Source: Paraburkholderia sp. D15
GTDB lineage: Bacteria > Pseudomonadota > Gammaproteobacteria > Burkholderiales > Burkholderiaceae
Reading direction: 5' to 3'
DNA: 64,000 nt
Assembly (NCBI RefSeq): GCF_029910215.1
Contig: NZ_CP110396.1
Location: 2,914,001 to 2,978,000 of the forward strand
Shown here one piece after another: positions 35,351-46,311 of the stretch. The notes beneath the pieces were generated by a model, which worked only from the letters and a program-made list of their open reading frames with translations, made no database searches and was not told the DNA's origin. A program made the position numbers and the translations under genes. Positions within the stretch are counted from its first letter, which is position 1; each line of letters opens with the position of its first letter.

Positions 35351-36823
35351 ATGATCTCCGACGATACGACCCAACCGACCGAAACGACCCCACACATCGA
35401 CCACGACAAGCTCCGCGAATTCGTCGACCGTAAATGGAACGACGAGATCGTGCCCGCGCTGACCGACTACATCGCGGTGCCGGCCAAGAGTCCGGCGTTC
35501 GATCCCGAGTGGGTCAAGCACGGCTATCTGGAACGCGTGATCACCGACGCCGCGCAGTGGGCCGAGCAGCAGGCCGTGCGCGGTCTCAAGCTCGAAGTGA
35601 TCCGCCTGCCGGGCCGCACGCCGGTGATCTTCTTCGAAACGCCCGCTACTCGTTCCGGCAGCGACGAAACCATCGTGCTGTACGGTCACCTCGACAAGCA
35701 GCCCGAGTTCGACGGCTGGCGCAACGACCTCGGTCCGTGGACGCCGAAGCTCGAAAACGACAAGCTCTACGGCCGTGGCGGTGCCGACGACGGTTACGCG
35801 ATCTACGCGAGCATCACCGCGCTCGCGGCGCTGGATACGCAAGGCGTCGAACGTCCGCGCTGCGTCGGTCTGATCGAAACCTGCGAGGAGTCGGGCAGCT
35901 ACGATCTGCTGCCGTACGTCGATGCGTTGCGCGAACGTCTCGGCAAGGTCGGACTCGTCGTGTGTCTCGACTCGGGCGCGGGCAATTACGACCAGCTTTG
36001 GCTGACCACCTCGCTGCGCGGCCTCGTCGCCGGCGACCTCGAAGTGCAGGTGCTCGACGAAGGCATTCACTCGGGCGGTTACGGCGGCATCGCGCCATCG
36101 AGCTTCCGCATCATGCGGCAACTGTTCGACCGTCTCGAAGACTCGGCGAACGGCACGCTGCTGCCGAAGGGTTTCCACGTCGACATTCCGGCCGACCGTC
36201 TGCGCGAAGCGGAAGCCACCGCGAAGATTCTCGGCGACGACGTCTGGAAGAAACTGCCGTGGGCCTGCGGGCAGGAGGGTCGTCAGGTGCTGCCCACCAC
36301 CACCGATCCGCGCGAGGCGCTGCTCAACTCGACGTGGCGTCCGTCGCTGTCGGTGACGGGCGCGGCCGGCATGCCCGCACTCGCCGATGCGGGCAACGTG
36401 CTGCGTCCGCGCACCGCATTCAAGCTGTCGCTGCGTCTGCCGCCGATGGTCGAGGCGGAGAAGGCCGTCGCCGACCTGAAGGCGCTGCTCGAAGTCGATC
36501 CGCCGTACAACGCGAAGGTGACGTTCAAACCGGACGCGGGCGCGGCGAGCGGCTGGAGCGCGCCCGATCTCGCGCCGTGGCTGTCCACGGCGTTGAACGA
36601 CGCGTCGCGTCAACACTTCGGCGCCGACGTCGCCTACATGGGGCAGGGCGGCACGATTCCGTTGATGAACGTGTTGAAGGCGGGCTTCCCGAGCTCGCAG
36701 TTCATGGTGTGCGGCGTACTGGGACCGAAGTCGAACGCGCACGGCCCGAACGAGTTCCTGCATGTGCCGTACGGCAAGAAGCTGACGGCGGCGGTGGCCG
36801 ACGTCATCGCCGCCGCGCCGTGA
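35351..36823 (+). CDS. M20-family metallopeptidase
   Basis: 490 residues of the ArgE/DapE/CPG2/carnosinase group. Metal-ligand motifs: ETIVLYGHLDKQPEF (His), LYGRGGADDGYAIYAS (bridging Asp), GLIETCEESGSYD (catalytic Glu pair), VVCLDSGAGNYDQ (Asp) and LGPKSNAHGPNEF (His). A lid domain lies at about 210-370. It hydrolyses peptides or N-acyl amino acids in the cytoplasm; the actual substrate is not fixed. Likely monocistronic, ending at the hairpin at 36935. Confidence 0.9.
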   Translation: MISDDTTQPTETTPHIDHDKLREFVDRKWNDEIVPALTDYIAVPAKSPAFDPEWVKHGYLERVITDAAQWAEQQAVRGLKLEVIRLPGRTPVIFFETPATRSGSDETIVLYGHLDKQPEFDGWRNDLGPWTPKLENDKLYGRGGADDGYAIYASITALAALDTQGVERPRCVGLIETCEESGSYDLLPYVDALRERLGKVGLVVCLDSGAGNYDQLWLTTSLRGLVAGDLEVQVLDEGIHSGGYGGIAPSSFRIMRQLFDRLEDSANGTLLPKGFHVDIPADRLREAEATAKILGDDVWKKLPWACGQEGRQVLPTTTDPREALLNSTWRPSLSVTGAAGMPALADAGNVLRPRTAFKLSLRLPPMVEAEKAVADLKALLEVDPPYNAKVTFKPDAGAASGWSAPDLAPWLSTALNDASRQHFGADVAYMGQGGTIPLMNVLKAGFPSSQFMVCGVLGPKSNAHGPNEFLHVPYGKKLTAAVADVIAAAP

Positions 36824-36934
36824 CGATCTACGCGGCGCGTCGGGCATGACCGCGCCGCGTCAGCATGACCGCGGCGCTTAACGATTCAATTTGAATAGCT
36901 TATCCGCTGCGCCGCCATTCGAAATTCGAAATTC

Positions 36935-36992
36935 GAGCGCCCGCCAGTCACCATTTTCGAATGGATGACTTAAGCGGGCGCTCTTTCTTTTT
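36935..36992 (+). terminator. Long-loop hairpin plus T-tract after the M20 peptidase
   Basis: GAGCGCCCGC (36935-36944) and GCGGGCGCTC (36974-36983) are exact 10-bp arms with an inner CATT-TTCG-AATG hairpin, followed by TTTCTTTTT. It ends the M20 transcript. The rest of the 475-base spacer 36824-37298 must hold the rpfF promoter but shows no other feature I can support. Confidence 0.75.
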
Positions 36993-37298
36993 CACTCCCA
37001 TTCGGCCAGGGCATGGCCTTTTTGTCTTTTGCCCTTTGTCTTTTTGCCCTCCGCCTGTTCCGCGCTCGATTCGCGGCGCGACGCTCATCGGCGGTGCAAC
37101 GTCGCCCATCTTCCGTGCGCAATCGTTTTGCGCGTTCGTCATCGTGCGTGGACCGTGCACGTCGTCGGCCAGACGCCATCTTCCGTAAATTCAATAGACG
37201 ACTGCATTCATCTGTTGGTAACGCCGCACCCATCCGCTTCAGGTCTGCTTTAGGCTCGCATTGCATTACCAGTGTTTAACCTTAAAGGACCGCTCAAA

Positions 37299-38186
37299 AT
37301 GAATCTGCATAGCCACCACGCCTGCCGGCCGTTCATCGAAGCCGGCAACCTGTCGCAAATCTCGGCGTACTACGAAGAAGGACGCAACGTCATGTGGATG
37401 ATGTTGCGCGCGCAACCACGACCCTGCTTCAACCTCGATCTGGTGCACGACATTCTCGGTCTCGCGCAGGCGGCACGAGAGTCGGGATTGCAGATCGATT
37501 TCTGGGTGACAGGCTCACTGATTCCGTCGATGTACAACGTCGGCGGCGACCTCGATTTTTTCGCGGAGACGATCCGCGCCGGCCGGCGTCAGGCGCTGGT
37601 GGCCTATGCGCGCGCCTGTGTCGATTGCGTGCATGCGGCGGCGCGCGGCTTCGACACCGGTGCGATATCGATCGCGATGGTCGAGGGCACCGCGCTCGGC
37701 GGGGGCTTCGAGGCGGCGCTCGCGCATCACTTCCTGCTCGCGCAAAGCGATGCGCGTCTGGGTTTCCCGGAGATCGCGTTTAACCTGTTTCCCGGCATGG
37801 GCGGGTATTCGCTGGTCGCGCGCAAGGCCGGCATGCGGCTCGCCGAGGAACTGATCGGCGTGGGGGAATCGCATACGGCGGAATGGCACTACGCCAAGGG
37901 TCTCGTCGATCAGGTGTTCGAACCCGGCGACGCTTATCTGGCCACGCGCACCTTCATCGATACGCTCAAGCCGAAAATGAACGGCATCCGCGCGATGCTG
38001 CGCGCGCGTCAGCGCGTGCTGCAACTCTCGCGGGCGGAATTGATGGAGATTACCGAGGACTGGGTGGACGCCGCCTTCACGATCGAGGAGAAGGACCTCG
38101 CGTTCATGGAGCGGCTGGTGACGCTGCAAAACCGGCGCACGTCGAATCTGCGGCAGACGGCTTCGAGCGCGGCGAACTTTGCCTGA
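37299..38186 (+). CDS. rpfF: DSF/BDSF synthase, crotonase-fold (RpfF)
   Basis: 295-residue crotonase-superfamily enzyme that makes cis-2-unsaturated fatty-acid signals (dehydratase and thioesterase on 3-hydroxyacyl-ACP). The RpfF signature is clear: YNVGGDLDFFAETIR, the oxyanion/active-site IAMVEGTALGGGFEAALAHHF with Glu138, and GFPEIAFNLFPGMGGYSLVARKAG with Glu158. These two Glu match the catalytic pair of Xanthomonas RpfF (Glu141/Glu161). C-terminal ELMEITEDWVDAAFTIEEKDLAFMERLVTLQNRR matches too. AAAGGA precedes the ATG. It converges on the RpfR gene with a 14-base gap, as in Burkholderia. Confidence 0.93.
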   Translation: MNLHSHHACRPFIEAGNLSQISAYYEEGRNVMWMMLRAQPRPCFNLDLVHDILGLAQAARESGLQIDFWVTGSLIPSMYNVGGDLDFFAETIRAGRRQALVAYARACVDCVHAAARGFDTGAISIAMVEGTALGGGFEAALAHHFLLAQSDARLGFPEIAFNLFPGMGGYSLVARKAGMRLAEELIGVGESHTAEWHYAKGLVDQVFEPGDAYLATRTFIDTLKPKMNGIRAMLRARQRVLQLSRAELMEITEDWVDAAFTIEEKDLAFMERLVTLQNRRTSNLRQTASSAANFA

Positions 38187-38200
38187 AACGCGGCGGAAGC

Positions 38201-40204
38201 TCAGGCGATCAACCTGAGCTTCTGCCGGTCCTGCAGCCAGCGTTCGAATTCGGCGGCCGGCATGGCCTGACCGTACATGAAGCCCTGCACGTAGTCGACG
38301 CCGAGCCCTTTCATGAACACCTCTTCCGCTTCATTCTCGATGCCTTCGGCGACCACCTTCAGGTTCAGCTCCTGAGCCACCGCGACCATCGAACGCACCA
38401 GCGCCTGCGCCTTGGTGTCCGTGTTGATGGAGCGCACGAAACTGCGGTCGAGTTTGATCAGGTCGAGCGGAATCCGGCCCAGTTGCGACAGCGACGAATA
38501 GCCGGTGCCGAAGTCGTCCAGATGCACCTGCGCGCCGAGCAGCCGGAACTGCTTGATGAGTTCGAGCGCCGCCGCTTCGTCTTCGATCAGGCAGCTTTCG
38601 GTCAGTTCGAGATCGATCAGGCACGGGTCGAGATCGGCGTTGCGCAGCGCCTCGGTGAAGTGGCGCACCACGGCGGTGTCCGCCAGTTGCCGCGCCGACA
38701 CGTTGATCGCGATACGCAGATTGAAGCCGGCCGCTTTCCATTGCGCGGCCTGTTTGGCGGCGGTATTCATGACCCAGCGGCCGAGCACGCCGATCAGCCC
38801 GGATTCCTCGGCATACCGGATGAATTCCGTCGGCATGATCTGCCCGCGTTCCGGTGAATTCCAGCGCACCAGCGCCTCGGCCCCTTGCACGACGCCGGTG
38901 GCGAGCGAGAGCTTCGGCTGGTAATGCAAGGTCAGCTGGCCTTCGTCGAGCCCGCGCCGCAGATTGGTGTCGAGCCACATGAACTCGGCGACGCGGCGGT
39001 TCATGTCCGGCGAGAACACGCGATGCGTGCGTTTGCCTTCGTCCTTGGCGACGTACATCGCGGTGTCGGCGGAACGGATCAGCGATTCGAGACTGTCGCC
39101 ATGCTCCGGATAGCGGGCGATGCCGATCGAACAGCCGGTGTAGACCTCGATGAGCCCCAGCGCGAACGGCGTGCGCAGACGTTCGAGAATGCGCTGCGCG
39201 GTGCCTTCGAGTTCGTGCGCGGTGCCTTTGGCCGCCAGCACGATGAACTCGTCGCCGCCGAGACGCGCGAGCACGTCGCCCTCGTTCAGGCAGGTGGCGA
39301 TGGCCGAGGACACGTCCTGGATCAGCCGGTCGCCGAACACGTGACCGTAGTGGTCGTTGACCTTCTTGAAGTTGTCGAGATCGAGGAACAGGATGCCGAC
39401 TTCCTCGCCGGGCGCCGTTTCCTCGATCGCGACGCGGATCTTGTCCTGGATCGCGTTGCGATTCGCGAGACCGGTGAGCCCGTCGGTATTGGCCAGTTCG
39501 ATCAGACGTTCCTGCGCGAGCCGTTCCTCGGTGATGTCCGTGCCCGAGCAGATGAGGAATTGTTCCTCGACGCCGCTGCCGCTATGCACGAACTTATTGC
39601 GGAACAGAAACAGCCGTTCGCCGTGCACCGTTTTAACTTTGCGTTCGACTTCATACGACACGCCGCGATTGAAGAAACCGGCAATGTTCTGGCTGGAGGC
39701 CGCGCCGTCTTCACTGGACATGAACAGCGCCCACACGTTGCGGCCGACGATCTGTTCTTCCTTGACGCCCGTGAGTTCTTCGGCGAGCCGATTGAAACGC
39801 TGTATCCGGCCGTGCTTATCGACGATCACGACGACCGAATTCACTTCGGACACGACCTGTTCCGCGAACGACAGGCCGTGCATCAGATCGCGCGCGACCG
39901 ATTCGGTGTCGTCGTACGCGCAGGCCGTACCGGCCCAGGTATTGCCGCTGATTTTCTTGCCGACCAGATGCAGACGCAACGGTTCGCCGAACAGGCGCAC
40001 GTCGACCACCATATGCGAGGTAATGCCGGTCAGGCAGCGGATTTGCGACGCTTGTTGAGGATTCAGCGGAATGGCGACATTGGCGGGCACTTCGCCGGTG
40101 ACGGGCGTGAGTTCGAGCGCGTTGCTGTCGGTCGACAGACGCCAGCATGGGCTGCTTGTGCCGAACTGCGCAAAAAGCACCTGGTCGTGTTGGTCGTCAT
40201 TCAT
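38201..40204 (-). CDS. rpfR: BDSF receptor / c-di-GMP enzyme, PAS-GGDEF-EAL (RpfR, Gmr-like)
   Basis: 667-residue regulator. Residues 1-100 form the N-terminal RpfF-interaction-like region (FGTSSPCWRLSTDSNALELT); about 110-230 is the PAS domain that binds BDSF in Burkholderia; about 235-400 is GGDEF with intact RLGGDEF (316-320); and about 405-660 is EAL with intact GAEALVRW (443-445), DDFGTGYSSL and the EGIENEAEE motif. It lacks membrane helices, so it is cytoplasmic. In B. cenocepacia, BDSF binding raises its phosphodiesterase activity and lowers c-di-GMP. It starts at ATG 40204 after CCGGGGATCAC. Confidence 0.93.
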   Translation of the reverse strand: MNDDQHDQVLFAQFGTSSPCWRLSTDSNALELTPVTGEVPANVAIPLNPQQASQIRCLTGITSHMVVDVRLFGEPLRLHLVGKKISGNTWAGTACAYDDTESVARDLMHGLSFAEQVVSEVNSVVVIVDKHGRIQRFNRLAEELTGVKEEQIVGRNVWALFMSSEDGAASSQNIAGFFNRGVSYEVERKVKTVHGERLFLFRNKFVHSGSGVEEQFLICSGTDITEERLAQERLIELANTDGLTGLANRNAIQDKIRVAIEETAPGEEVGILFLDLDNFKKVNDHYGHVFGDRLIQDVSSAIATCLNEGDVLARLGGDEFIVLAAKGTAHELEGTAQRILERLRTPFALGLIEVYTGCSIGIARYPEHGDSLESLIRSADTAMYVAKDEGKRTHRVFSPDMNRRVAEFMWLDTNLRRGLDEGQLTLHYQPKLSLATGVVQGAEALVRWNSPERGQIMPTEFIRYAEESGLIGVLGRWVMNTAAKQAAQWKAAGFNLRIAINVSARQLADTAVVRHFTEALRNADLDPCLIDLELTESCLIEDEAAALELIKQFRLLGAQVHLDDFGTGYSSLSQLGRIPLDLIKLDRSFVRSINTDTKAQALVRSMVAVAQELNLKVVAEGIENEAEEVFMKGLGVDYVQGFMYGQAMPAAEFERWLQDRQKLRLIA

Positions 40205-40412
40205 GTGATCCCCGGGCGATGTGTGCCGGTGGCCGCGTGAAGGCGGGAGGCGGCATACAGTCTTCATCATACTTAAGACTGGCCTCATTGTAGCGAAGCG
40301 GCTGCTATTCGGGCTTATAAACAATAACGGGCTAATGGTCCATCGTCTTTAGGCTTGCTTCAAAATTGCTTCGATGTTTTATGCGACGTCCTGGCAAGGC
40401 GGTCCATGAAAT

Positions 40413-43400
40413 CTAGAACTTCCTCGCTAGCCAGCTGCGTGCCCGCTCCCGCTCGACCGGGTCGTCCGCCAGCGGCGGTGCGAACCAGAAGGCGCCCGCC
40501 ACCAGCGTCGCGACCACGATGCCGTCGCGATACAGCACGCGATTGCCGGCCACGGCCGGCACGCGTTCGCCGACGAGCAAAGTCCCAGCCAGATTCAACG
40601 GATCGGTGCCGGCGACACACATAAAAGCACCATCGTTCGCATGACGGCGCGTTTCCCTTAAGACGGGAATGGCCTCGGGCAATGCAAATTGTTCGCCCGC
40701 AAGGCCGTTCACGAAGCGGCCGCCGCGAATCACGCCGCGCGCTTCGAGCCGTTGCAGCACGCGCAGCAGATCGCGCCATGGCGGCAGCCAGTCGGCTTCG
40801 CGTTCGAGCAGACGCCAGAACACCACGCCGTAGCGGCGCAGCAAGGTCATCGCGACGTGTTCGAGCACGTCGGGCGGCAATTGCCGGCGGCGTTCCGGGG
40901 TGGGCGGCAGTGGGGTCGTCCCGGGGCGGCTCACCAGCGCCCAGCGCCCCGCATCGTCCATTCCTCCGATCAATGCGCTCGCGCGTGAGCGCCGGTTGCT
41001 CGCGAACGCGTGGCGTTTCGCGACCGGCTTCAGCAACGCGCGCAAGCCGGCAAAGCTATCCGAATTCACCAGGCCGGCCGCGACGAGTTCGCCTAATGCG
41101 TTCTCCAGTTCCATGCGCAGCACACGGACTTCGCTCAGCAATTCGTCGAAGAACATCGCGCCGTGCCGGGCGAGTGCGTCGTACACGCTTTGCGCGCGCG
41201 CCGACAGTTCCATCGGTTTCGATCCGTCGATCAGCGCGCTCCAGACGCGCACCTGCGCGCGCGGCAGCAGCACGATCGGCGTGCTGCGCACGGGACCGGC
41301 GGCGCTGCGGGGCCGGTCGGTCAGACGGGTCCAGACGATCTTGCCGGCGCGGCATAGTTCGTCGAGCGAAGTGTTGGAATAGGCCTTCACGCGTGCGGGC
41401 AGCAGGTCGTCTTCCCACGCGCCGGCGGCGGCCTGGAAACCTTCCATCTGTTCGAGCACGGCGGCCAGCGCGTCGCGGCCTTCGCCGCGCGTGTCCGGCG
41501 TCAGATGCTGCCAGGCGAACAGGAAGCGCATGAAATCGTGTCGTTCCACCGGCTCGATTTCACGGCGCAGCCGTTTCACCGTGTAGCGATGAATCCGCGC
41601 GAGCAGGTGGCGTTCGCACCATTCGTCGTTGCCGGCATGCGGCGTGAAGCGGCCGCGCATCACATAGCCTTCCGCTTCGAGACGAACGAGCGCGCGTTCG
41701 ACCGACGCCGCCGGCAAACCCAAGGGCTTCGCGATGGTCTCGACCGGTAGCGGGCCGAAGCCGGTCAGGCGGGCGCGCAGGACGTCGACGAGCGCGTCGT
41801 CGGCGGTCCATGTGTCGGCAAAGCCTTTGGGTGCGGCGATGGAGGGCGTGTAGCGGGTCGCATCCGCGTCGGGGTAGAGCGCCTGGAAGCAGGTCAGGCG
41901 CTCGGCGGGCAGCCAGAGGGCGGTGTCCGCATCGACCTGAAGACGTGTCGCGCGGCCCGATGCGGCTAGCGAAGCGAGCCATGCGGGCCACTGCGCCTGC
42001 GTGTTTGCCTCGGCGTCCGTCGTAGTGTCGGTTTTGGTTTCGGTTTCGGCTTCGGCCTCGGTCACGCACGCGAGACCCGTCAACGCCTCGTGCATTTCGT
42101 CGAGGCTGCGCGCTTGCGGCCATGCTTCGTCGCGCACGCTGTCGATCGCGTCGGGGTCGAGCGCGCCAAGGTCGCCGGCGCTTTCCGGATCGCTCCAGCG
42201 GCGATTCTGCACGGCCTGCGTGCGGCGCTCCTCGATCGGTGCGTCGTCGAGATACGCGTACGGTTTCGCGGTGAGGATTTCGGCGGCGAGCGGCGACGGC
42301 GCGGGCAGGTCGCGCGCGATCAGCCGCACGTCGCCCTGTTCGATACGGCGCAGCAGCGCGAGCCACGTGTCGCTGTCCATCGCCTCGTGCAGGCAATCGT
42401 CGACCGTCTGGTCGACTAATGGATGGCGCGGCAATTCGCGTTCGCCGACGATGTTCTCCAGACACGCGGCCTGCTCCGGAAACACGCTCGCGAGCAGATC
42501 CTCGCTGCGCATGCGTTGCAACTGCGGCGCGGTTTTATGGCCGCCCGTGTAACGCGGCAGGCCCAGCGCGGTGGTCGCGTTCCAGCGCCAGCGCACGCCG
42601 AACAGCGGCGCGTCGAGCAGCGCCTGGATCAGCAGATATTCGGCGCTGTTCGAATGCAGATAGCGCCACACGTCGTCGAGCACGAACGAATGGCTGCCGG
42701 TCAGCGAGAGCACGATCGCGTCTTCGGTGGCGGCCGCCTGCAGCTCGAAATTGAAGGTGCGGCAGAAGCGCTTGCGCAGCGCGAGTCCCCACGCGCGGTT
42801 CACGCGACTGCCGAACGGCGCATGAATCACGAGCTGGGTGCCGCCGGATTCGTCGAAGAAGCGCTCCATCACCAGGGCGTTTTGAGTCGGCAGGACGCCG
42901 AGCGCGGACCGGGCGCGGGCGAGGTAATCGACAATCTGTTGCGCGGCGTCCGTGTTCAGACCGAGCGCGGTTTCGAGCCAATGGATCGCGCGGTCGAGAG
43001 AAGTGGGTTGCGGGGCGGTTGCTTCGTTCGCGTCTTCTACGTTGCCCGGCACATCCAGCAGCCCATCGATCTGTTCCCGCAGCCGCGCGACGCCGAACGA
43101 CAATTCGTCGCTGCGTCCCGGCGCTTCGCCGAGCCAGAACGGGATGTTCGGCGGTTGGCCTTGCGCGTCCTCGACGCGCACGCGGCCGCTCTCGATCCGC
43201 AGAATTCGATACGACGCGTTGCCGAGCTGGAACACGTCGCCGGCGAGACTTTCGACCGCGAAGTCTTCGTTGACCGTGCCGATGTTGAGCGCCTGCGGTT
43301 CGAGCACCACCGCGTAATCCGCGTTTTCGGGGATCGTGCCGCCCGACGTGACGGCGACCAGCTTGCCGCCGCGCCGGCCGCGCAGCGTGCCGCTCACCAC

Positions 43401-45005
43401 GTCGCGGTGCACGTAGGCGCCGCGCGGGCCGTTGCGGCCCGTGTAGCCCTCGGCGAGCATGCGCAGCACGGCGTCGTACTGGTCGCGCGCGAGGTCCGCG
43501 TAGGGCGCGGCGCGGCGGATCAGGTCGAACAGCGCGTCTTCGCTCCATTCGGCGTTCGACACTTCGGCGACGATCTGCTGCGCGAGCACGTCGAGCGGTG
43601 CGCGCGGGATTCGCAGCGCGTCGAGTTCGCCGCGCCGCACGCAGTCGAGCAGCGCCGCGCATTCGATCAGATCGTCGCGCGAGGTCGGAAACAGCCGCCC
43701 CTTCGGCATGCCGCCGACGTGATGGCCCGAGCGTCCAACGCGTTGCAGGAACGGCGCGATCGCGCGCGGCGAACCCATCTGGCAGACCAGATCGACGTCG
43801 CCGATATCGATGCCCAGTTCCAGCGAGGCCGTCGCAATCAGCACGCGCAGCTCGCCGCGCTTCAGACGCTGTTCCGCGTCGAAGCGATGTTCCTTCGCGA
43901 GGCTGCCGTGGTGCGCGGCGACCGCTTCCTTGCCGAGCCGCTCGGTCAGATGACGCGCGGCGCGTTCTGCCATGCGGCGCGTGTTGACGAAGATCAGCGT
44001 GGTGCGATGCATCGCGACGAGTTCGGCGAGACGGTCGTAGACGCGCTCCCACACTTCGTTGGGCATCACCGCTTCGAGCGGCACGGGCGGCAGTTCCAGC
44101 GCGAGATCGCGTTCGCGGACATGGCCGACATCGACGATCGCGCAATCGGCTTGCTGGTCGCTGTCGAGGCTCGCGCCGCCGACGAGGAAACGCGCGACCG
44201 CGCTCACGGGCTTCTGCGTGGCCGACAGGCCGATGCGCGGCAGACGGCGGCCGCATAACGCGTCGAGCCGTTCGAGCGTGAGCGCGAGATGGCTGCCGCG
44301 TTTGCTGTTCGCGAGCGCGTGGATTTCATCGACGATCACCGTGCGCGCCGTCGAGAGCATGCGGCGGCCGGAGTCCGAACCGAGCAGCACGTACAGCGAT
44401 TCGGGCGTGGTGACGAGGATGTGCGGCGCGCGTTTTCTGATCGCGTTGCGTTCCTGCTGGGTCGTGTCGCCGGTACGGACCGCGGTGCGGATGTCGAGCG
44501 GCGGCAGGCCGAGCGCGGCGAGTTCGGCGGCGATACCTGCCAGCGGCGTTTGCAGGTTGATGCGGATGTCGTTGGAGAGCGCCTTCAGCGGGGAGACGTA
44601 GACCACCAGGGTTTCGTCGGGTAGGGCGCCGCCGTGGGCGAGGCCTTGCTGGACGAGGTCGTCGAGCGCCGAGAGGAAGGCGGTGAGGGTTTTGCCGGAG
44701 CCGGTCGGGGCGGCGACCAGGGTCGAGCGGCCGTGACGGATGGGAGGCCATGCGGCGGCCTGCGCACCGGTGGGGGCTGGGAAGGTTTTCAGGAACCAGT
44801 TGGCGACGGCGGGGTGGAAGGTGTCGAGCGCTGCGGTGGCGGTGGGGGCGGCTACTGTGGCTACCGCGGCTAGCGTGGTTAAGGGCGCGGACATGCCCGC
44901 CGCCGACGCCGCCTTGCGCGGCTTCTTGCGGGTTCTGGCCGCGTCGGGCGCGGCGGTGGTCGGTTCCGAAGTCATGCCTGCGTAGATGGGGGCTCGGCGT
45001 GGCAT
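40413..45005 (-). CDS. lhr: Lhr-type giant superfamily-2 DNA helicase
   Basis: Very large helicase, about 1,520-1,530 residues, matching full-length bacterial Lhr (E. coli 1538). The N-terminal helicase core has Walker A APTGSGKT (99-106), VTTPESLY (near 198-205), DEIH (226-229), LSATQKPV and motif [13 protein letters not shown], then a winged-helix/DUF1998-like middle and a long C-terminal region conserved in Lhr-CTD. A low-complexity acidic Glu/Ala/Thr stretch ([18 protein letters not shown], encoded near 42,010-42,065) is a probable linker. The family unwinds RNA:DNA hybrids and DNA and is linked to repair. Its usual partner phosphoesterase gene is not next to it. The start could be MPRRAP (45005) or MTSEPT (44975). 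Confidence 0.93.
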   Translation of the reverse strand: MPRRAPIYAGMTSEPTTAAPDAARTRKKPRKAASAAGMSAPLTTLAAVATVAAPTATAALDTFHPAVANWFLKTFPAPTGAQAAAWPPIRHGRSTLVAAPTGSGKTLTAFLSALDDLVQQGLAHGGALPDETLVVYVSPLKALSNDIRINLQTPLAGIAAELAALGLPPLDIRTAVRTGDTTQQERNAIRKRAPHILVTTPESLYVLLGSDSGRRMLSTARTVIVDEIHALANSKRGSHLALTLERLDALCGRRLPRIGLSATQKPVSAVARFLVGGASLDSDQQADCAIVDVGHVRERDLALELPPVPLEAVMPNEVWERVYDRLAELVAMHRTTLIFVNTRRMAERAARHLTERLGKEAVAAHHGSLAKEHRFDAEQRLKRGELRVLIATASLELGIDIGDVDLVCQMGSPRAIAPFLQRVGRSGHHVGGMPKGRLFPTSRDDLIECAALLDCVRRGELDALRIPRAPLDVLAQQIVAEVSNAEWSEDALFDLIRRAAPYADLARDQYDAVLRMLAEGYTGRNGPRGAYVHRDVVSGTLRGRRGGKLVAVTSGGTIPENADYAVVLEPQALNIGTVNEDFAVESLAGDVFQLGNASYRILRIESGRVRVEDAQGQPPNIPFWLGEAPGRSDELSFGVARLREQIDGLLDVPGNVEDANEATAPQPTSLDRAIHWLETALGLNTDAAQQIVDYLARARSALGVLPTQNALVMERFFDESGGTQLVIHAPFGSRVNRAWGLALRKRFCRTFNFELQAAATEDAIVLSLTGSHSFVLDDVWRYLHSNSAEYLLIQALLDAPLFGVRWRWNATTALGLPRYTGGHKTAPQLQRMRSEDLLASVFPEQAACLENIVGERELPRHPLVDQTVDDCLHEAMDSDTWLALLRRIEQGDVRLIARDLPAPSPLAAEILTAKPYAYLDDAPIEERRTQAVQNRRWSDPESAGDLGALDPDAIDSVRDEAWPQARSLDEMHEALTGLACVTEAEAETETKTDTTTDAEANTQAQWPAWLASLAASGRATRLQVDADTALWLPAERLTCFQALYPDADATRYTPSIAAPKGFADTWTADDALVDVLRARLTGFGPLPVETIAKPLGLPAASVERALVRLEAEGYVMRGRFTPHAGNDEWCERHLLARIHRYTVKRLRREIEPVERHDFMRFLFAWQHLTPDTRGEGRDALAAVLEQMEGFQAAAGAWEDDLLPARVKAYSNTSLDELCRAGKIVWTRLTDRPRSAAGPVRSTPIVLLPRAQVRVWSALIDGSKPMELSARAQSVYDALARHGAMFFDELLSEVRVLRMELENALGELVAAGLVNSDSFAGLRALLKPVAKRHAFASNRRSRASALIGGMDDAGRWALVSRPGTTPLPPTPERRRQLPPDVLEHVAMTLLRRYGVVFWRLLEREADWLPPWRDLLRVLQRLEARGVIRGGRFVNGLAGEQFALPEAIPVLRETRRHANDGAFMCVAGTDPLNLAGTLLVGERVPAVAGNRVLYRDGIVVATLVAGAFWFAPPLADDPVERERARSWLARKF

Positions 45006-45199
45006 ATCCAGAGTCGCTGGACGGTTGGCGTGGGGTGGTGGTGTTGGGGGCAGTCTGGCAGATTTTCTTGGGGGCGTGTTTGGGAAGCGGGAACAGGGTT
45101 TTAACGAACTGTCGCCGGCTGCCGCGCTCCCTGCCGACTTGCATCAATTGCAGTACTCTCTACGCCTCACCCATCCCCCAACCACGATGGAGTTCGACG

Positions 45200-46249
45200 A
45201 TGCGTTACAACCAGTTAGGCCGTACCGGGATTTTTGTTTCAGAACTGTGTCTGGGCACGATGACGTTCGGTGGCGGCGACGGCATCTGGAAACAGATCGG
45301 CGATCTCCAGCAAGCCGACGCGGAGCGGCTGGTCGGCCGCTCGCTCGACGCGGGCATCAATTTCATCGATACCGCCGACGTGTATGCCGGCGGTCTCTCC
45401 GAACAGATCACCGGTCAGGCGCTGAAAAACCTGAAAGTGCCGCGCGACCAGGTTGTGGTCGCCACCAAGGTGTTCGGCCAGACCGGCGAGTTTGCGAACG
45501 CGCGCGGTGCGTCGCGCTATCACATCATCGACGGCGTGAAGGCGAGTCTGCAACGTCTGCAACTCGATCACGTCGACCTGTATCAGATCCACGGTTTCGA
45601 TCCGGCGACGCCGATCGAGGAAACCGTGCGTGCGCTCGACACGCTGGTGCAGCACGGGCACGTGCGTTACGTCGGCGTATCGAACTGGGCTGCGTGGCAG
45701 ATCGTCAAGGCGCTCGGTATCGCAGAGCGGCTGGGCGCGGCGCGGTTCGAAACGCTGCAGGCGTATTACACGCTGGCGGGGCGCGACCTCGAACGCGAAC
45801 TCGTGCCGATGCTGCAAAGCGAAGGGCTCGGGTTGATGGTCTGGAGTCCGCTCGCGGGCGGGCTATTGAGCGGCAAGTATGGACGTGAGCAACAGGGCGA
45901 GGCGGGTAGCCGTCGCACGACGTTCGACTTTCCGCCGGTCAACCGCGAGCGCGCGTATGACTGCATCGACGTGATGCGCGAGATCGCTGAAGCGAAGCGC
46001 GTCTCGGTCGCGCAGATCGCGCTTGCGTGGTTGTTGCATCAGCCGGTGGTGACGTCGGTGATCGTCGGCGCGAAGAAGGTCGAACAGCTCGACGACAATA
46101 TCGCGGCCACGTCGGTCGAACTGTCCGCCGATGAGCTGACGAAACTCGATCGGGTCAGCACGTTGCCGGCGGAGTATCCGGGGTGGATGCTGGAGCGGCA
46201 GGGGGAAGTGCGGCGCAAGCAGCTGGAGGAAGCGCGGCACGGGAGTTGA
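45200..46249 (+). CDS. Aldo/keto reductase
   Basis: 349-residue NADPH-dependent oxidoreductase with AKR fold marks: GINFIDTADVYAGGLSEQITGQAL (catalytic Asp and Tyr), VVATKVFG (Lys), LYQIHGFDPATPIEE (His), YVGVSNWAAWQ, LMVWSPLAGGLLSGKYG and SVIVGAKKVEQLDDNI (cofactor 2'-phosphate). It belongs to the AKR11/YajO-like group. Physiological substrate unknown. GGAG lies 7 bases before the ATG; the long upstream frame is antisense to lhr. Confidence 0.9.
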   Translation: MRYNQLGRTGIFVSELCLGTMTFGGGDGIWKQIGDLQQADAERLVGRSLDAGINFIDTADVYAGGLSEQITGQALKNLKVPRDQVVVATKVFGQTGEFANARGASRYHIIDGVKASLQRLQLDHVDLYQIHGFDPATPIEETVRALDTLVQHGHVRYVGVSNWAAWQIVKALGIAERLGAARFETLQAYYTLAGRDLERELVPMLQSEGLGLMVWSPLAGGLLSGKYGREQQGEAGSRRTTFDFPPVNRERAYDCIDVMREIAEAKRVSVAQIALAWLLHQPVVTSVIVGAKKVEQLDDNIAATSVELSADELTKLDRVSTLPAEYPGWMLERQGEVRRKQLEEARHGS

Positions 46250-46311
46250 GGATGGTGAGGGAGAAGCTGCGGGTGCGTGCGGCTTCTCCTGTGAGATTAG
46301 TCTCCCGATGA

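Noticed and set aside
36961..37188. 75-codon plus-strand frame after the M20 gene
   Set aside because: It overlaps the right arm of the terminator and is a low-complexity Phe/Pro/Arg translation.
46260..46289. Hairpin GGAGAAGC/GCTTCTCC between the aldo/keto reductase and the small membrane gene
   Set aside because: Exact 8-bp arms, but no T-run on either side, so not listed as a terminator.
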